NCBI RefSeq assembly: GCF_003201865.1
Contig: NZ_QJJJ01000001.1
Coordinates: forward strand, 248,001-312,000
DNA length: 64,000 bases
Origin: Methylobacterium sp. B4
GTDB lineage: Bacteria > Pseudomonadota > Alphaproteobacteria > Rhizobiales > Beijerinckiaceae
Reading direction: 5' to 3'
Below the pieces are notes generated by a model. It was not told where the DNA came from and did not search any database. It saw only the letters and a list, made by a program, of their open reading frames with translations. The position numbers and the translations under genes were made by a program. The stretch's first letter is position 1. Each line of letters begins with the position of its first letter. Below are positions 55,701-64,000 of the stretch, piece after piece.

Positions 55701-56173
55701 GAGCCGTCGTCGTGGACGAGGGCGGTCATCTGGATGTCGCGGAACTCGATGGAGCGGGGCTGTACCGCCAGTTGCAGCAGGCTCCAGGTGTCGAGGCTCA
55801 CCACCGCCAGGGGCGCGCGCACCACCAGGGCACCGTCGGGATTGTAGATGTCGAGCCCGTCGACCCGCAGGGCGAGAGAGTTTTCCGCGTCGAGTTCGAG
55901 GGCGCTGTCGCGCAACGCCACCCGCCAGCCCGGACCGAAGCGGCCGGCGACCGCCTCGGCCACCTGCTGCGTCAGGCCGTCGATGCGCATCGGCCCCTGC
56001 GACAGGCGCCACAGGGCGAGCCCGCCGCCCAGCCCGACCAGGAGGACCAGGGCGAGCGCAGTGAACAGGCAGGCACGGCGGCGGCGCCCACGGGGCGGCT
56101 TGCAGGCCGCCTTGCGGGGCGGCCCGATCTCGACCGCCTCCTGGAGCAGGGTCCTGGCCGTTTCCTGATCCAT
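52709..56173 (-). CDS. AsmA/YhdP-like (DUF3971) giant envelope protein
   Basis: An 1154-residue protein with one N-terminal membrane segment (ACLFTALALVLLVGLGGGLALW, about 35-56) and a long periplasmic part rich in beta structure. Features typical of DUF3971/AsmA_2 proteins include SLALRVDGLDIYNPDGALVV, RIDLPIDLKHVPELAEMPVTLTGTLTDLSMEKAVG and a C-terminal FDKMRANFVRSGSRVSFSDAAISNAAMGFTAGGWLDTA, followed by VPLYGLNNVVAHLPLVGPLLAGGSNEGLFAVNF. Such proteins are thought to carry phospholipids between the membranes as lipid-transfer bridges. The ATG at 56173 is preferred to the GTG one codon earlier. Confidence 0.88.
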   Translation of the reverse strand: MDQETARTLLQEAVEIGPPRKAACKPPRGRRRRACLFTALALVLLVGLGGGLALWRLSQGPMRIDGLTQQVAEAVAGRFGPGWRVALRDSALELDAENSLALRVDGLDIYNPDGALVVRAPLAVVSLDTWSLLQLAVQPRSIEFRDIQMTALVHDDGSIAFAASSPNQADAAKPHTLPSVDAARGTVSPVSAAVASIFGVVLDPAGVIGALDRARITNGRLTLIDDANHQATFERVNGLFHRGASDGARVFELRIDGPHGEWRFGGRVHEAGEGRRAGVITLDDLPVTDLLLLSGHSKMPVESDLKISAKADVALVGGRIETMQAEVKTGEGLFLIDEKDFNPVVIEQLRAQARWDEAQRSLDISAIDYKGGGNEAHLTGAFAIGHSGAPEAWTLDLAGNDLLLRGAARSDPSFRVGSVTGRVTGRNGGVNIESLAITGDNLNGRLSGTVGTRADDAGLTLRIGASGTDGRKALRLWPENIAPAVRNYLVDELRGGRLDQADIQIDMSGPELAAATRGDPMPDNALRVTFAISEAGLTISQDAPPLSGGRVSGTITGRSTTIQNATAEIRLSDSRVLSLSDGSFVIRDPEPHKVVAQVGLRLGGSADSLAALLETPMFRGLTGADIDPSTIKGRADLRIDLPIDLKHVPELAEMPVTLTGTLTDLSMEKAVGKDRFEAGRFSVSFDRSGFALKGDGRLLGAPVAIDLRQPKPGSPGEAVVTLSLDDAFRAKRGLPTAPQLGGVIPARVVMPVGGRPASAGKPPARIEADLTRASINGLLPGWSKPVGKAGRLGFTLVESAGGGMELRDIALDAAPALARGSATISAEGTLERADLTSLKLSPGDDMRVSLDRAGSAYKVAVKGAVVDARPFLKSMTGPDEKGGRDSGKEIDAELAANILSGFNGESLTNVTLRANLKGGDVRTAQFKGRFGGAPLNATVVKGERGQPLLSLESADSGATLRFLDIYKRMNGGRLALNVYLNDGPQAGVVQIKDFALRNEPALSSIVAQAPPPADGRRAAANANDVGFDKMRANFVRSGSRVSFSDAAISNAAMGFTAGGWLDTAKERTQIDGTFVPLYGLNNVVAHLPLVGPLLAGGSNEGLFAVNFNVSGPIAKPTVNVNPLSAVAPGFLRKLFGAGSGDAFANGAGAGAPER

Positions 56174-56325
56174 CACTCGTTCGCTGCTGCACCCGTAGGT
56201 TCGGGCGGAGGTCGGTTCGCCCCGGGGCGTCTTTCCTCAGGATATCGCCCTCTCCGGCATGGCGTGTCCGGAGCGATGCGTGCATGGGGTAAGGCACACC
56301 ATCAATCGGCCGAAAGGAAGGCGAG

Positions 56326-56793
56326 ATGCCCCTCGAACCCGGCGATGCCGCACCTCTGTTCTCGTTACCCGGAGCGGGCGGGGAGACCATCGCCCTGGAG
56401 GCCCTGCGCGGTCACAAGATCGTGCTCTACTTCTACCCCAAGGACGATACGAGCGGTTGCACCCTGGAGGCGCAGACCTTCAACGGCCTGTCCGATGCCT
56501 TCGCGGCGGCCGACACCCGGGTGATCGGCGTCTCGCCGGACTCGGTGAAGAGCCACGACAAGTTCCGGACGAAGTACGGGCTCGGCTTCCCGCTCGCCTC
56601 CGACGAGGCCAGGACCATGTTGGAGGCCTACGGCGTCTGGGTCGAGAAGAGCATGTACGGCCGCAAGTACATGGGCGTGGAGCGCACCACGCTGCTGATC
56701 GACCGTGAGGGCCGCATCGCCCGGGTCTGGGCCAAGGTGAAGGTGCCGGGCCATGCCGAGGAGGTGCTGGAGGCTGCCCGCAGCCTGCCCTGA
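56326..56793 (+). CDS. bcp: Bcp/PrxQ-type peroxiredoxin, single cysteine
   Basis: A 155-residue thioredoxin-fold peroxidase that reduces hydroperoxides. The family pattern is VLYFYPKDDTSGCTLEAQTF with peroxidatic Cys45, then GVSPDSVKSHDKFRTKYGL and ERTTLLIDREGRIARVW. The resolving cysteine five residues later (as in E. coli Bcp) is replaced (TLEAQ), and no other Cys exists in the chain, so it must use an external thiol. A clear GGAAGG ribosome-binding site precedes the ATG at 56326. Confidence 0.92.
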   Translation: MPLEPGDAAPLFSLPGAGGETIALEALRGHKIVLYFYPKDDTSGCTLEAQTFNGLSDAFAAADTRVIGVSPDSVKSHDKFRTKYGLGFPLASDEARTMLEAYGVWVEKSMYGRKYMGVERTTLLIDREGRIARVWAKVKVPGHAEEVLEAARSLP

Positions 56794-56852
56794 GCCGCCT
56801 CATGGGAGCCGGCGGGACCGTCTCCGGGCCGAAATCCTGATAGAATGCTGAT

Positions 56853-56870
56853 GGAGGCGGGCCCGCCTCC
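56853..56870. terminator. Perfect GC-rich palindrome after bcp
   Basis: GGAGGCGGGCCCGCCTCC is an 18-bp perfect palindrome about 60 bp after the bcp stop. Without a central loop or a U-tract it is a weak candidate terminator, or a protein-binding site. Confidence 0.3.
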
Positions 56871-56945
56871 CGCTCGAACCCTTACGCGATCCGGCCGAGC
56901 TTGAGCGCGCGGTCCGAGCCGGATCGCGCGAACCCCCGATCCGCA

Positions 56946-57179
56946 ATGCCTCCGACCCTCTCGCTCGCCGCCATCCCTGCCGAGACCTCCGCCGCGGACC
57001 TGGCCCGGTTCGTCGTCGGCCAGGACCCGGAGGGCCGCTGGGTCGCCATCGAGATCCACGGGCGCGCCGGAGGGCTGTTCCGGAGCCGGAAGGATGCGGT
57101 CGACTTCGCCGCGGACGAGACCGGCCACCGGCCCGACGCCGTACTTATATCCGGGGAGCGCGTCGAACTGCGCCTGTGA
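56946..57179 (+). CDS. Small hypothetical protein
   Basis: A 77-residue protein (MPPTLSLAAIPAE...). The core WVAIEIHGRAGGLFRSRKDAVDFAADETG resembles small DUF2188-like beta-beta-alpha proteins, with an Arg/Lys patch, but I cannot assign a family with confidence. The start at 56946 is preferred to a longer frame with an Arg-rich leader. It converges with kdpE. Confidence 0.5.
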   Translation: MPPTLSLAAIPAETSAADLARFVVGQDPEGRWVAIEIHGRAGGLFRSRKDAVDFAADETGHRPDAVLISGERVELRL

Positions 57180-57193
57180 GACGGCGTCCGCTT

Positions 57194-57224
57194 GATTGCC
57201 TCGGATCCCGCCTCGCAAGGACGG
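57194..57224. repeat. Possible half copy of the intergenic repeat
   Basis: GATTGCCTCGGATCCCGCC followed by TCGCAAGGACGG resembles the GATTGCTTGG...CTCGCAACGACGG half in copy B (40510-40540). It is short and diverged, so assignment is tentative. Confidence 0.35.
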
Positions 57225-57330
57225 CGAGCGATCCGAGGGCGCCCAGCCGGCGTCGTCTGCACCGGTCGGTCGGCCCGATCCCGAGTTGCCGAGGATCATC
57301 GCACCGGCCGGCGATATGCGCGAGAGGACA

Positions 57331-58070
<740 letters not shown>

Positions 58071-58074
<4 letters not shown>

Positions 58075-60785
58075 GCGGCGATGTCCTTCGCGGAGCCGGC
58101 CGGCACCGGCAGCGTCACGGTCAAGCAGGCGCCCGCGCGGTCCGGCCGGTTGGCCGCGGTGACGCGGCCGCCCATCGCCTCGACGAAGCCGCGCGCGATG
58201 GCCAGCCCGAGCCCCGTCCCGGCGCGGACCCGGTCGCTCTTGCGCACCCGGTAGAACTTGTCGAACACGCGCTCGGCTTCCGCCTCGGGCAGGCCGTCGC
58301 CCTCGTCGAGGATCTCGATGCGCACGCTGCCGCCCTCCCGGCGGGCGCGCACCGTGACCGTCGTGCCCTCGGGCGCGTATTTGGCGGCGTTGTCGAGCAG
58401 GTTGACGAGCACCTGTTCGAACAGGATCGGATCGAGCCGGAGCGTCGGCAGGTCGGGCGCGAGGGCGACGGCGATCCTATGCCCGGAGAGCACCTTCTCC
58501 AGGCGCCGCAGCGCCGTGTCGACACCCTCGGTGACGTCCTGGGCCACGAGGTTCGGCGCCACCGCCCCGGCCTCCAGGCGGGTCATGTCGAGCAGGTTCG
58601 CGATGAAGCGGTTCAGCCGCTCCGATTCCTCGATGATCGTCGCCAGCAGATCCGCCTTGGCCTCGGGCGGAAGCGCCGCGTCGAGGTCGCGCAGGGTGCT
58701 GGCCGCGCCGAGCACGGAGGCGAGCGGCGTCCTCAGATCGTGGCTGATCGAGGTGAGGAGGGCTCGGGCCAGGCGGTCGGTCTCGGCGGCGCGCTCGGCC
58801 CGGTCGAGATCCTCCACGAGCCGCACACGCTCGATGGCGAGCGCGCCCATATCGGCGAGCGCATCGAGGAGGCGCCGCCCTTCCGGCGTCAGGATCGGCC
58901 CGGTCCCGTCCGCGTCGAGGCCGATCACACCGATCGTGCCCCGGCCCGTGCGCAGGGGCAGGAACAGGCGCCGGGCGCCCGGCAGCGTGTCGGCGCCGCG
59001 CCCGGCCGGGCGCTCGTTGTCGAAGGCCCATTGGGCGGCGGCGCGGTCGGCCTCGTCCAGCCTGTCCTCCGGCGGGTAGCCGGCCCGGACGGTGACGGTC
59101 TCGCCCTCGGGCAGCAGCAGCACGACCCGGACCTTCAGCATGGCCGCGACCTGCGCCGAGGTGGCCCAGAGCACGTCGTCGAGGGTGCCGCAGCCCGAGA
59201 GCTTGCGGGAGAAGCCGTAGAGCCGCTCGGTCGCCCGCGCCCGGCTCTGGCTGACCATCGCGGACCGGCGCACGCGTGCGGCGAGGTTCGAGACCAGAAC
59301 CGCCACCACGGTGAAGAGCAGGAAGGCCGCGACGTTGGTGGGGTCGGCGATGGTCAGGGTGTAGACCGGCGGAAGGAAGAAGAAGTTGTAGGCGAGCGAG
59401 GCCATCACCACCGCCGCCAGCGACGGGCCGAGGCCCAGGCGCACCGCCACCGCCACCACCGCCGTCAGCAGGATCAGGTCGGCGTTCTCGACGCCCGTAT
59501 AGGGCTGCAGCAGCAGGGCGAGCCCGAGCCCGAGCGCGGTGGCGAAGAGGGCGGTCGCGTAGGCGCCAAGATCGGGCGCGGCGGAGGGTGGACGCGTCGC
59601 GACCGCGCGCCGCGAGGGGGACTCGGCGGGCGCCGCCTCGCCGGGCACCACGTGGATGCTGATGTTGCCGGAGCCCCGCACGAGGTCGTGCACCACCGAG
59701 CCGTTCAGAAGCTCGAAGGCCCAGGAGCGCGTCGCCTTGCCGACCACGATGTGGTTCACGTTGGCGGTGCGGGCATAGGCGAGGATGTCGTCGGCGATCC
59801 GCCGCCCGCCCGGCATCGTCACGGCATCGCCCCCGAGCCGGTCGGCGAGCCGCAACGCCTCGGCGATGCGGTCGCGCGCCCCCTCGCTCAGGGAGGCGGA
59901 GCGGGCGCCCTCGACGAAGAGCGCCGTCCAGGGGGCATGCAGGCGGTCGGCGAGCCGCTTGGCGTGGCGCACCAGGCCGGCCGAGCGGGGATCCTCGCTG
60001 ACGCAGACCAGGACCCGCTCGCCCGCCGCCCAGGGGCCGGGAATGGCATTGGCCCGCATGTGGCTCAGGAGCTCGTCGTCGACCCGGTCGGCGGTGCGGC
60101 GGAGCGCGAGCTCGCGAAGTGCCGTGAGGTTTCCGCGGGAAAAATAGTGCCGCAAAGCCCGCTCGGCATGGGTCGGGACGTAGACCTTGCCCGCCTTCAG
60201 CCGCTCGATCAGGTCGTCGGGGTTGAGGTCCACCACCTCGATGTCGTCGGCCCGGTCGAGGATGCCGTCCGGCACGGTCTCGCGGACGCGGATGCGGGTG
60301 ATGGAGGCCACCACGTCGTTGAGGCTCTCGACATGCTGGATGTTGAGCGTGGTCAGCACGTCGATGCCGGCGTCGAGCAGTTCTTCGACGTCTTGATAGC
60401 GCTTGGGATGGCGCGAGCCGGGCGCGTTGGTGTGGGCGAGTTCGTCGACGAGGGCGAGCTGCGGCCGGCGGGCGAGCAGCGCGTCGAGATCCATCTCCTC
60501 CAGCGCCGTACCGCGGTAGGGCACGGCGCGGCGGGGGATCACCTCGAAGCCGTCGAGCAGCGCCTCGGTCTCGGCGCGGCCATGGGTCTCCACGATCCCG
60601 ACCACCACGTCGGCGCCGGCCCTCAGCCTGGACCGGCCGACGGTCAGCATCTCGTAGGTCTTGCCGACGCCCGGGGCCGCCCCGAGAAAGACCTTGAGCC
60701 GGCCGCGCGTCCGCTCCTCCCGGCGCGCCGCTTCGAGCAGGGCGTCGGGCGAGGGGCGGTTCGGATCGCGGCCGGTCTCGGGCAT
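58071..60785 (-). CDS. kdpD: Sensor histidine kinase KdpD
   Basis: A 904-residue membrane sensor for K+ limitation. The N-terminal KdpD domain has a Walker [13 protein letters not shown] (about 35-46) and the Walker B-like [29 protein letters not shown] universal-stress-protein-like domain (about 250-370) is followed by four membrane segments (about 400-500), a GAF domain (about 520-640), HisKA with phosphoacceptor His682 in [15 protein letters not shown], and HATPase_c with [13 protein letters not shown]. It partners KdpE. It starts 12 bp downstream of kdpC. Confidence 0.95.
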
Positions 60786-60797
60786 ATCTTGAGAGTC

Positions 60798-61403
60798 TCA
60801 GCGCGACGTCAGCTCGTCCAGCGCGAGGTTGAGCGCCAGGACGTTCACGCGCGGCTCGCCGAGGAGGCCGAGGGTGCGCCCCCGAACCTGGCCGGCGACG
60901 AGGTCGCGCAGCCTGTCCTCCGGGATGTTGCGGGCCTTGGCAACGCGCGGCAGCTGAAACAGGGCGGCCTCGGGCGAGATGTCGGGATCGAGGCCCGAGC
61001 CGCTGGCCGTGACGAGATCGACCGGCACCGGCCGGCCCGGGTTCTCCGCCCGAAGCGCGCCGAGATCGCCCCGCACCCGCTCTGCCAGAGCCGCGCTCGT
61101 GGGCCCGAGGTTCGAGCCCATGGAGTTCCCCGCGTTGTAGGGCGCCGGAACGGTCTTGGCGGGATCGGCCGGGTCCGGTGCCGTCGTCGCCGAGGGCCGG
61201 CCGTGGAAGTAGCCGGCGCTCGCGAAGTTCTGGCCGATCAACTCGGAGCCGACGACGCGGCCGCCGCGCTCGACCAGGCTGCCGGCGGCCTTTGCGGGGA
61301 AGATGGTTCCGGCGAGACCGGTCACGGCGAGGGGATAGGCAAGGCCCGTGACCGCCGTCTGGGCGACCAGCAGGACGAGGGCGGGACGCAGCGGGTTCGA
61401 CAT
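60798..61403 (-). CDS. kdpC: Potassium-transporting ATPase subunit KdpC
   Basis: A 201-residue subunit with one N-terminal membrane segment (PALVLLVAQTAVTGLAYPLAVTGLA). Its signatures are SELIGQNFASAGYFHGRPSA, GSNLGPTSAALAERV, PVDLVTASGSGLDPDISPEAA and RVLGLLGEPRVNVLALNLALDE-like RTLGLLGEPRVNVLALN. KdpC stabilises the KdpAB complex at the membrane. The ATG at 61403 was chosen because the upstream frame overlaps kdpB. Confidence 0.94.
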   Translation of the reverse strand: MSNPLRPALVLLVAQTAVTGLAYPLAVTGLAGTIFPAKAAGSLVERGGRVVGSELIGQNFASAGYFHGRPSATTAPDPADPAKTVPAPYNAGNSMGSNLGPTSAALAERVRGDLGALRAENPGRPVPVDLVTASGSGLDPDISPEAALFQLPRVAKARNIPEDRLRDLVAGQVRGRTLGLLGEPRVNVLALNLALDELTSR

Positions 61404-61426
61404 GGGGTTCTCCGGGGCCCGGAACT

Positions 61427-63511
61427 TCAGGCGAGGTGTAGGGCGGTGACGGCGAGGTCGATGAGCTTGATGCCGATGAAGGGCACCGCGACGCCGCCGA
61501 GGCCGTAGACGAGGAGATTGCGGCGCAGGAGCGAGGCCGCGCCGACCGCGTGGTAAGTGACGCCCCGCAGAGCCAGCGGGATCAGCGCGACGATGATGAG
61601 GGCGTTGAAGATGATCGCCGAGAGGATCGCGCTCTGCGGTGAAGCGAGCCCCATGACGTTGAGCGCCTGAAGCTGCGGGTAGAGCGTCAGGAACATGGCC
61701 GGAAGGATCGCGAAATACTTCGCCACGTCGTTGGCGATGGAGAAGGTGGTGAGCGCCCCGCGCGTCATCAGCAATTGCTTGCCGATGCCGACGATCTCGA
61801 TGAGCTTGGTCGGGTCGGAATCGAGATCGACCATGTTGCCGGCCTCCCGCGCCGCCACCGTGCCGGTGTTCATGGCCACGCCGACATCGGCCTGGGCGAG
61901 TGCGGGCGCGTCGTTGGTGCCGTCGCCGCACATCGCCACCAGCTTTCCGTCGGCCTGCTCGCGCCGGATCAGCGCCAGCTTGTCCTCGGGCGTCGCCTGG
62001 GCGAGGAAGTCGTCGACACCGGCCTCCGCCGCGATGGCGGCCGCGGTGACGGGATTGTCGCCGGTGATCATCACCGTGCGGATGCCCATCCGGCGCAGTT
62101 CCGCGAAGCGCTCGCGAATGCCGCCCTTCACGATGTCCTTGAGCGCGACGACGCCGAGCAGCCGTCCGTCGCGCGCGACCGCGAGCGGCGTGCCGCCCGC
62201 CCTGGCGATCGCCTCGGCGAGGGCGCGCACCTCGGCGACGGCCTCGGTCTCCGGCCGGACGGCCAGGGCGAGATCCGCCTCGCCGCGCACCGGCACAGGG
62301 CCGGAGACGGCGGCGATGACGGCCTCGACCGCGCCCTTGCGGATCGAGGCGCCGTCGATATCGATCCCGCTCATGCGCGTCTGGGCGGTGAAGGGGACGA
62401 AGGTGGCACCCAGGTCCGCCATGTCACGTGCCCGGATGCCGTAGGCTTCCTTGGCGAGCACGACGATCGAGCGCCCCTCCGGCGTCTCGTCGGCGAGCGA
62501 GGCGAGTTGCGCCGCATCCGCCAGTTCCTGCTCGGAGACGCCGCGCACGGCGCAAAACTCCGTCGCTTGGCGATTGCCCAGGGTGATGGTGCCGGTCTTG
62601 TCGAGGAGCAGCGTGTCGACATCGCCCGCCGCCTCGACGGCGCGGCCGGACATGGCCAGCACATTGAAGCGCACCAGCCGGTCCATGCCGGCGATGCCGA
62701 TGGCCGAGAGCAGTGCGCCGATCGTGGTCGGGATCAGCGTCACGAACAGCGCGACCAGCACGATCACGGGGATGGCGCCGCCGGCATAGCTCGCGAAGCT
62801 CGGGATGCTCGCCACCGCGATGACGAAGACGAGGGTGAGCCCGGCGAGCAGGATGTTGAGAGCGATCTCGTTGGGCGTCTTCTGGCGCGCGGCGCCCTCG
62901 ACCAGGGCGATCATGCGATCGACGAAGGTCGAGCCGGCGGCGGCGGTGATGCGCACCTTGATCGCGTCGGAGAGCACCTGCGTGCCCCCGGTCACCGCCG
63001 AGCGGTCGCCGCCGGATTCGCGGATCACGGGCGCGGACTCGCCGGTGATGGCGGCCTCGTTCACGGAGGCGACGCCCTCGATGACCTCGCCGTCGGAGGG
63101 GATGAGATCGCCGGCTTCCACCAGGACGACGTCGCCGACCTTGAGGGCGGTGCCGGCCACCGTCTCGTAGTCCCGCCCGCGCCCGGTGAGTCGCTTGGCC
63201 GTCATCTCGGTGCGGGTGCGCCGGAGCGAGTCGGCCTGGGCCTTGCCACGCCCCTCGGCCAAGGCCTCGGCGAAGTTGGCGAACAGCAGGGTGAACCAGA
63301 GCCAGAGCACGATCTGGCCGGAGAAGAACAGGTCGGCCCCACCCGTGGCGAGATCGCGGAGGAACAGCACGGTGGTCAGGGCGGCCACGACTTCGACCAC
63401 GAACATGACCGGGTTTCGGATCATGGCGCGCGGGTCGAGCTTCCTGACGGAGCCGAGGAGCGCCGGGCCGACCAGGGCTACGGCGAACAGGGACGAGGTC
63501 TTGCGGGACAT
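61427..63511 (-). CDS. kdpB: Potassium-transporting P-type ATPase subunit KdpB
   Basis: A 694-residue P-type ATPase that hydrolyses ATP to drive K+ import through KdpA. Motifs: [13 protein letters not shown] (actuator), [13 protein letters not shown] with phosphorylated Asp304, and [23 protein letters not shown] (hinge). About seven membrane segments flank these. It has the full family length. It lies 58 bp after the small membrane peptide and 23 bp before kdpC. Confidence 0.96.
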   Translation of the reverse strand: MSRKTSSLFAVALVGPALLGSVRKLDPRAMIRNPVMFVVEVVAALTTVLFLRDLATGGADLFFSGQIVLWLWFTLLFANFAEALAEGRGKAQADSLRRTRTEMTAKRLTGRGRDYETVAGTALKVGDVVLVEAGDLIPSDGEVIEGVASVNEAAITGESAPVIRESGGDRSAVTGGTQVLSDAIKVRITAAAGSTFVDRMIALVEGAARQKTPNEIALNILLAGLTLVFVIAVASIPSFASYAGGAIPVIVLVALFVTLIPTTIGALLSAIGIAGMDRLVRFNVLAMSGRAVEAAGDVDTLLLDKTGTITLGNRQATEFCAVRGVSEQELADAAQLASLADETPEGRSIVVLAKEAYGIRARDMADLGATFVPFTAQTRMSGIDIDGASIRKGAVEAVIAAVSGPVPVRGEADLALAVRPETEAVAEVRALAEAIARAGGTPLAVARDGRLLGVVALKDIVKGGIRERFAELRRMGIRTVMITGDNPVTAAAIAAEAGVDDFLAQATPEDKLALIRREQADGKLVAMCGDGTNDAPALAQADVGVAMNTGTVAAREAGNMVDLDSDPTKLIEIVGIGKQLLMTRGALTTFSIANDVAKYFAILPAMFLTLYPQLQALNVMGLASPQSAILSAIIFNALIIVALIPLALRGVTYHAVGAASLLRRNLLVYGLGGVAVPFIGIKLIDLAVTALHLA

Positions 63512-63569
63512 GGATGGTGGTGTCCGGGAAGGAGCGAGGGGGCTCGGCAGCGGGCCGGGCCGTGTCGGT

Positions 63570-63770
63570 TCAGGATGCGGTCGTCTCGGACGCCAGGGCG
63601 AAGGCCGCCATCAGGGCGAGGCCGCCGAGGAGGGCGACGCCGAGGAGCGCCAGGACGAGGTCGGAGGTGCGCAGGGGGTTCAGCCCGCCGCCGTGGGCGC
63701 GATGGAGCGGCGGCCGCTGCCGCGGCAGTCCGCGGCGCGGAAGGCGCCGGGACGGAAGGGGGTGCGCCAT
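63570..63770 (-). CDS. Small single-span peptide between KdpA and KdpB
   Basis: A 66-residue ORF whose ATG at 63770 follows the kdpA TGA after 1 bp (TGA-G-ATG), so it should be translated with kdpA. An Arg/Pro/His-rich N-terminal half (inside) precedes one hydrophobic span, [24 protein letters not shown], and a short polar tail. Known KdpF is about 30 residues, a single span and encoded before kdpA; this peptide differs in length and position. It may be a displaced KdpF-like stabiliser or a new Kdp accessory; this is inference. Confidence 0.6.
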   Translation of the reverse strand: MAHPLPSRRLPRRGLPRQRPPLHRAHGGGLNPLRTSDLVLALLGVALLGGLALMAAFALASETTAS

Positions 63771-63771
63771 C

Positions 63772-64000
63772 TCAGCCGCCCGCCGGGAAGGTCTGGCCGG
63801 CCTCGCCCGCGAGGTGCTCGACGATCGGCCCGAGGGCCAGGGAGGGGAAGAAGGTGAGGCCGCCGATGATCAGCACCACGCCGACGAGGAGGCCGACGAA
63901 CAGGCCGCCATGGGTCGGCAGCGTGCCGGCGGAGGCCGGGACCGTCTTCTTGGCCGCCAGCGAGCCCGCGATGGCCAGGACCGGGATCTTCACGAAGAAG
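63772..64000 (-). CDS. kdpA: Potassium-transporting ATPase subunit KdpA (C-terminal end, cut by window)
   Basis: Only the last 76 residues are present; the gene continues beyond base 64000. The segment [58 protein letters not shown] is the conserved KdpA C-terminus with the final membrane span. KdpA is the channel-like subunit that selects K+. It is upstream of, and nearly overlaps, the small membrane peptide gene. Confidence 0.93.
   Translation of the reverse strand, partial: FFVKIPVLAIAGSLAAKKTVPASAGTLPTHGGLFVGLLVGVVLIIGGLTFFPSLALGPIVEHLAGEAGQTFPAGG

Noticed and set aside
52916..56524. 1202-residue plus-strand frame over the AsmA-like gene
   Set aside because: Antisense shadow; the minus frame has a membrane anchor and DUF3971/AsmA features.
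58479..61508. 1009-residue plus-strand frame over kdpD and kdpC
   Set aside because: Antisense shadow of kdpD/kdpC with no recognisable domain.

Overview
The window is GC-rich (roughly 70% by eye) chromosomal DNA of an alphaproteobacterium, most likely Methylobacterium/Methylorubrum or a close relative. This is inferred from: bacteriochlorophyll and carotenoid genes (bchD, bchO, crtI, crtB) in an otherwise chemoheterotrophic gene set; a FliX/FlgI flagellar pair; a GcrA-like C-terminal domain; a DksA with a C-T-S-A zinc-finger variant; a GCG-CRPN-type secreted peptide; and propionyl-CoA carboxylase. No rRNA, tRNA, CRISPR array, intact insertion sequence or replication origin was found. GTG starts are common, TTG is used several times, and one gene appears to start with CTG.

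Layout. 1-471: gene-poor left edge with a REP-like element. 472-3733: purine catabolism (urate oxidase, a fused OHCU decarboxylase/HIU hydrolase, and an 8-oxoguanine-deaminase-type amidohydrolase), together enough for 8-oxoguanine to allantoin. 4002-12063: mixed genes (secreted protein, GcrA-like protein, NAD-dependent sugar epimerase, VanZ-like protein, small hypotheticals, threonine deaminase ilvA, PilZ protein, slyX, a truncated porin-like protein, dksA). 12256-14662: an MBOAT O-acyltransferase and an SGNH-like partner. 15287-17961: flagellar fliX divergent from flgI-flgJ-flgN, with a sigma54-like promoter between. 17989-25015: a RutF-like flavin reductase, then the urease operon ureD-ureAB(fused)-HD hydrolase-DUF1003-like-ureC-ureE-ureF-ureG. 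The HD protein carries the residues of MESH1-type (p)ppGpp hydrolases. 25016-26412: a lower-GC islet with two tiny secreted-type ORFs and broken coding fragments.

26413-32840 is a minus-strand run: cold-shock protein, DUF192, bchD, bchO, crtI, crtB. A perfect TGT-N12-ACA palindrome (PpsR/CrtJ-type) lies over the crtI start. 33086-37493: DUF1624 protein, then EF-P and its modification enzymes EpmA and EpmB, and a GST. 37519-48682: YdcF-like protein, DUF3253, DUF599, acylphosphatase, gamma-glutamylcyclotransferase-like protein, pccA, a hypothetical, an L,D-transpeptidase lipoprotein, an HDAC-family deacetylase, a zinc-ribbon membrane protein, ribB with a degenerate ribA half, aroC, and a stand-alone DUF3578 (McrB N-terminal type) protein overlapping anmK. 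48679-56793: anmK, tyrS, a PAS protein, a second lower-GC islet, a large AsmA/YhdP-like protein and a one-cysteine Bcp peroxiredoxin. 56946-64000: a small hypothetical, then the potassium system kdpE-kdpD-kdpC-kdpB-(66-aa membrane peptide)-kdpA on the minus strand, with kdpA cut by the window end.

Several neighbours act together: purine catabolism and urease form a nitrogen-scavenging theme; EF-P, EpmA and EpmB supply a substrate and its modifying enzymes; bchD/bchO/crtI/crtB belong to aerobic anoxygenic phototrophy; Kdp couples a high-affinity K+ pump to its two-component regulator. The least explained items are the HD hydrolase inside the urease operon, the lone DUF3578 protein, and the membrane peptide between KdpA and KdpB.
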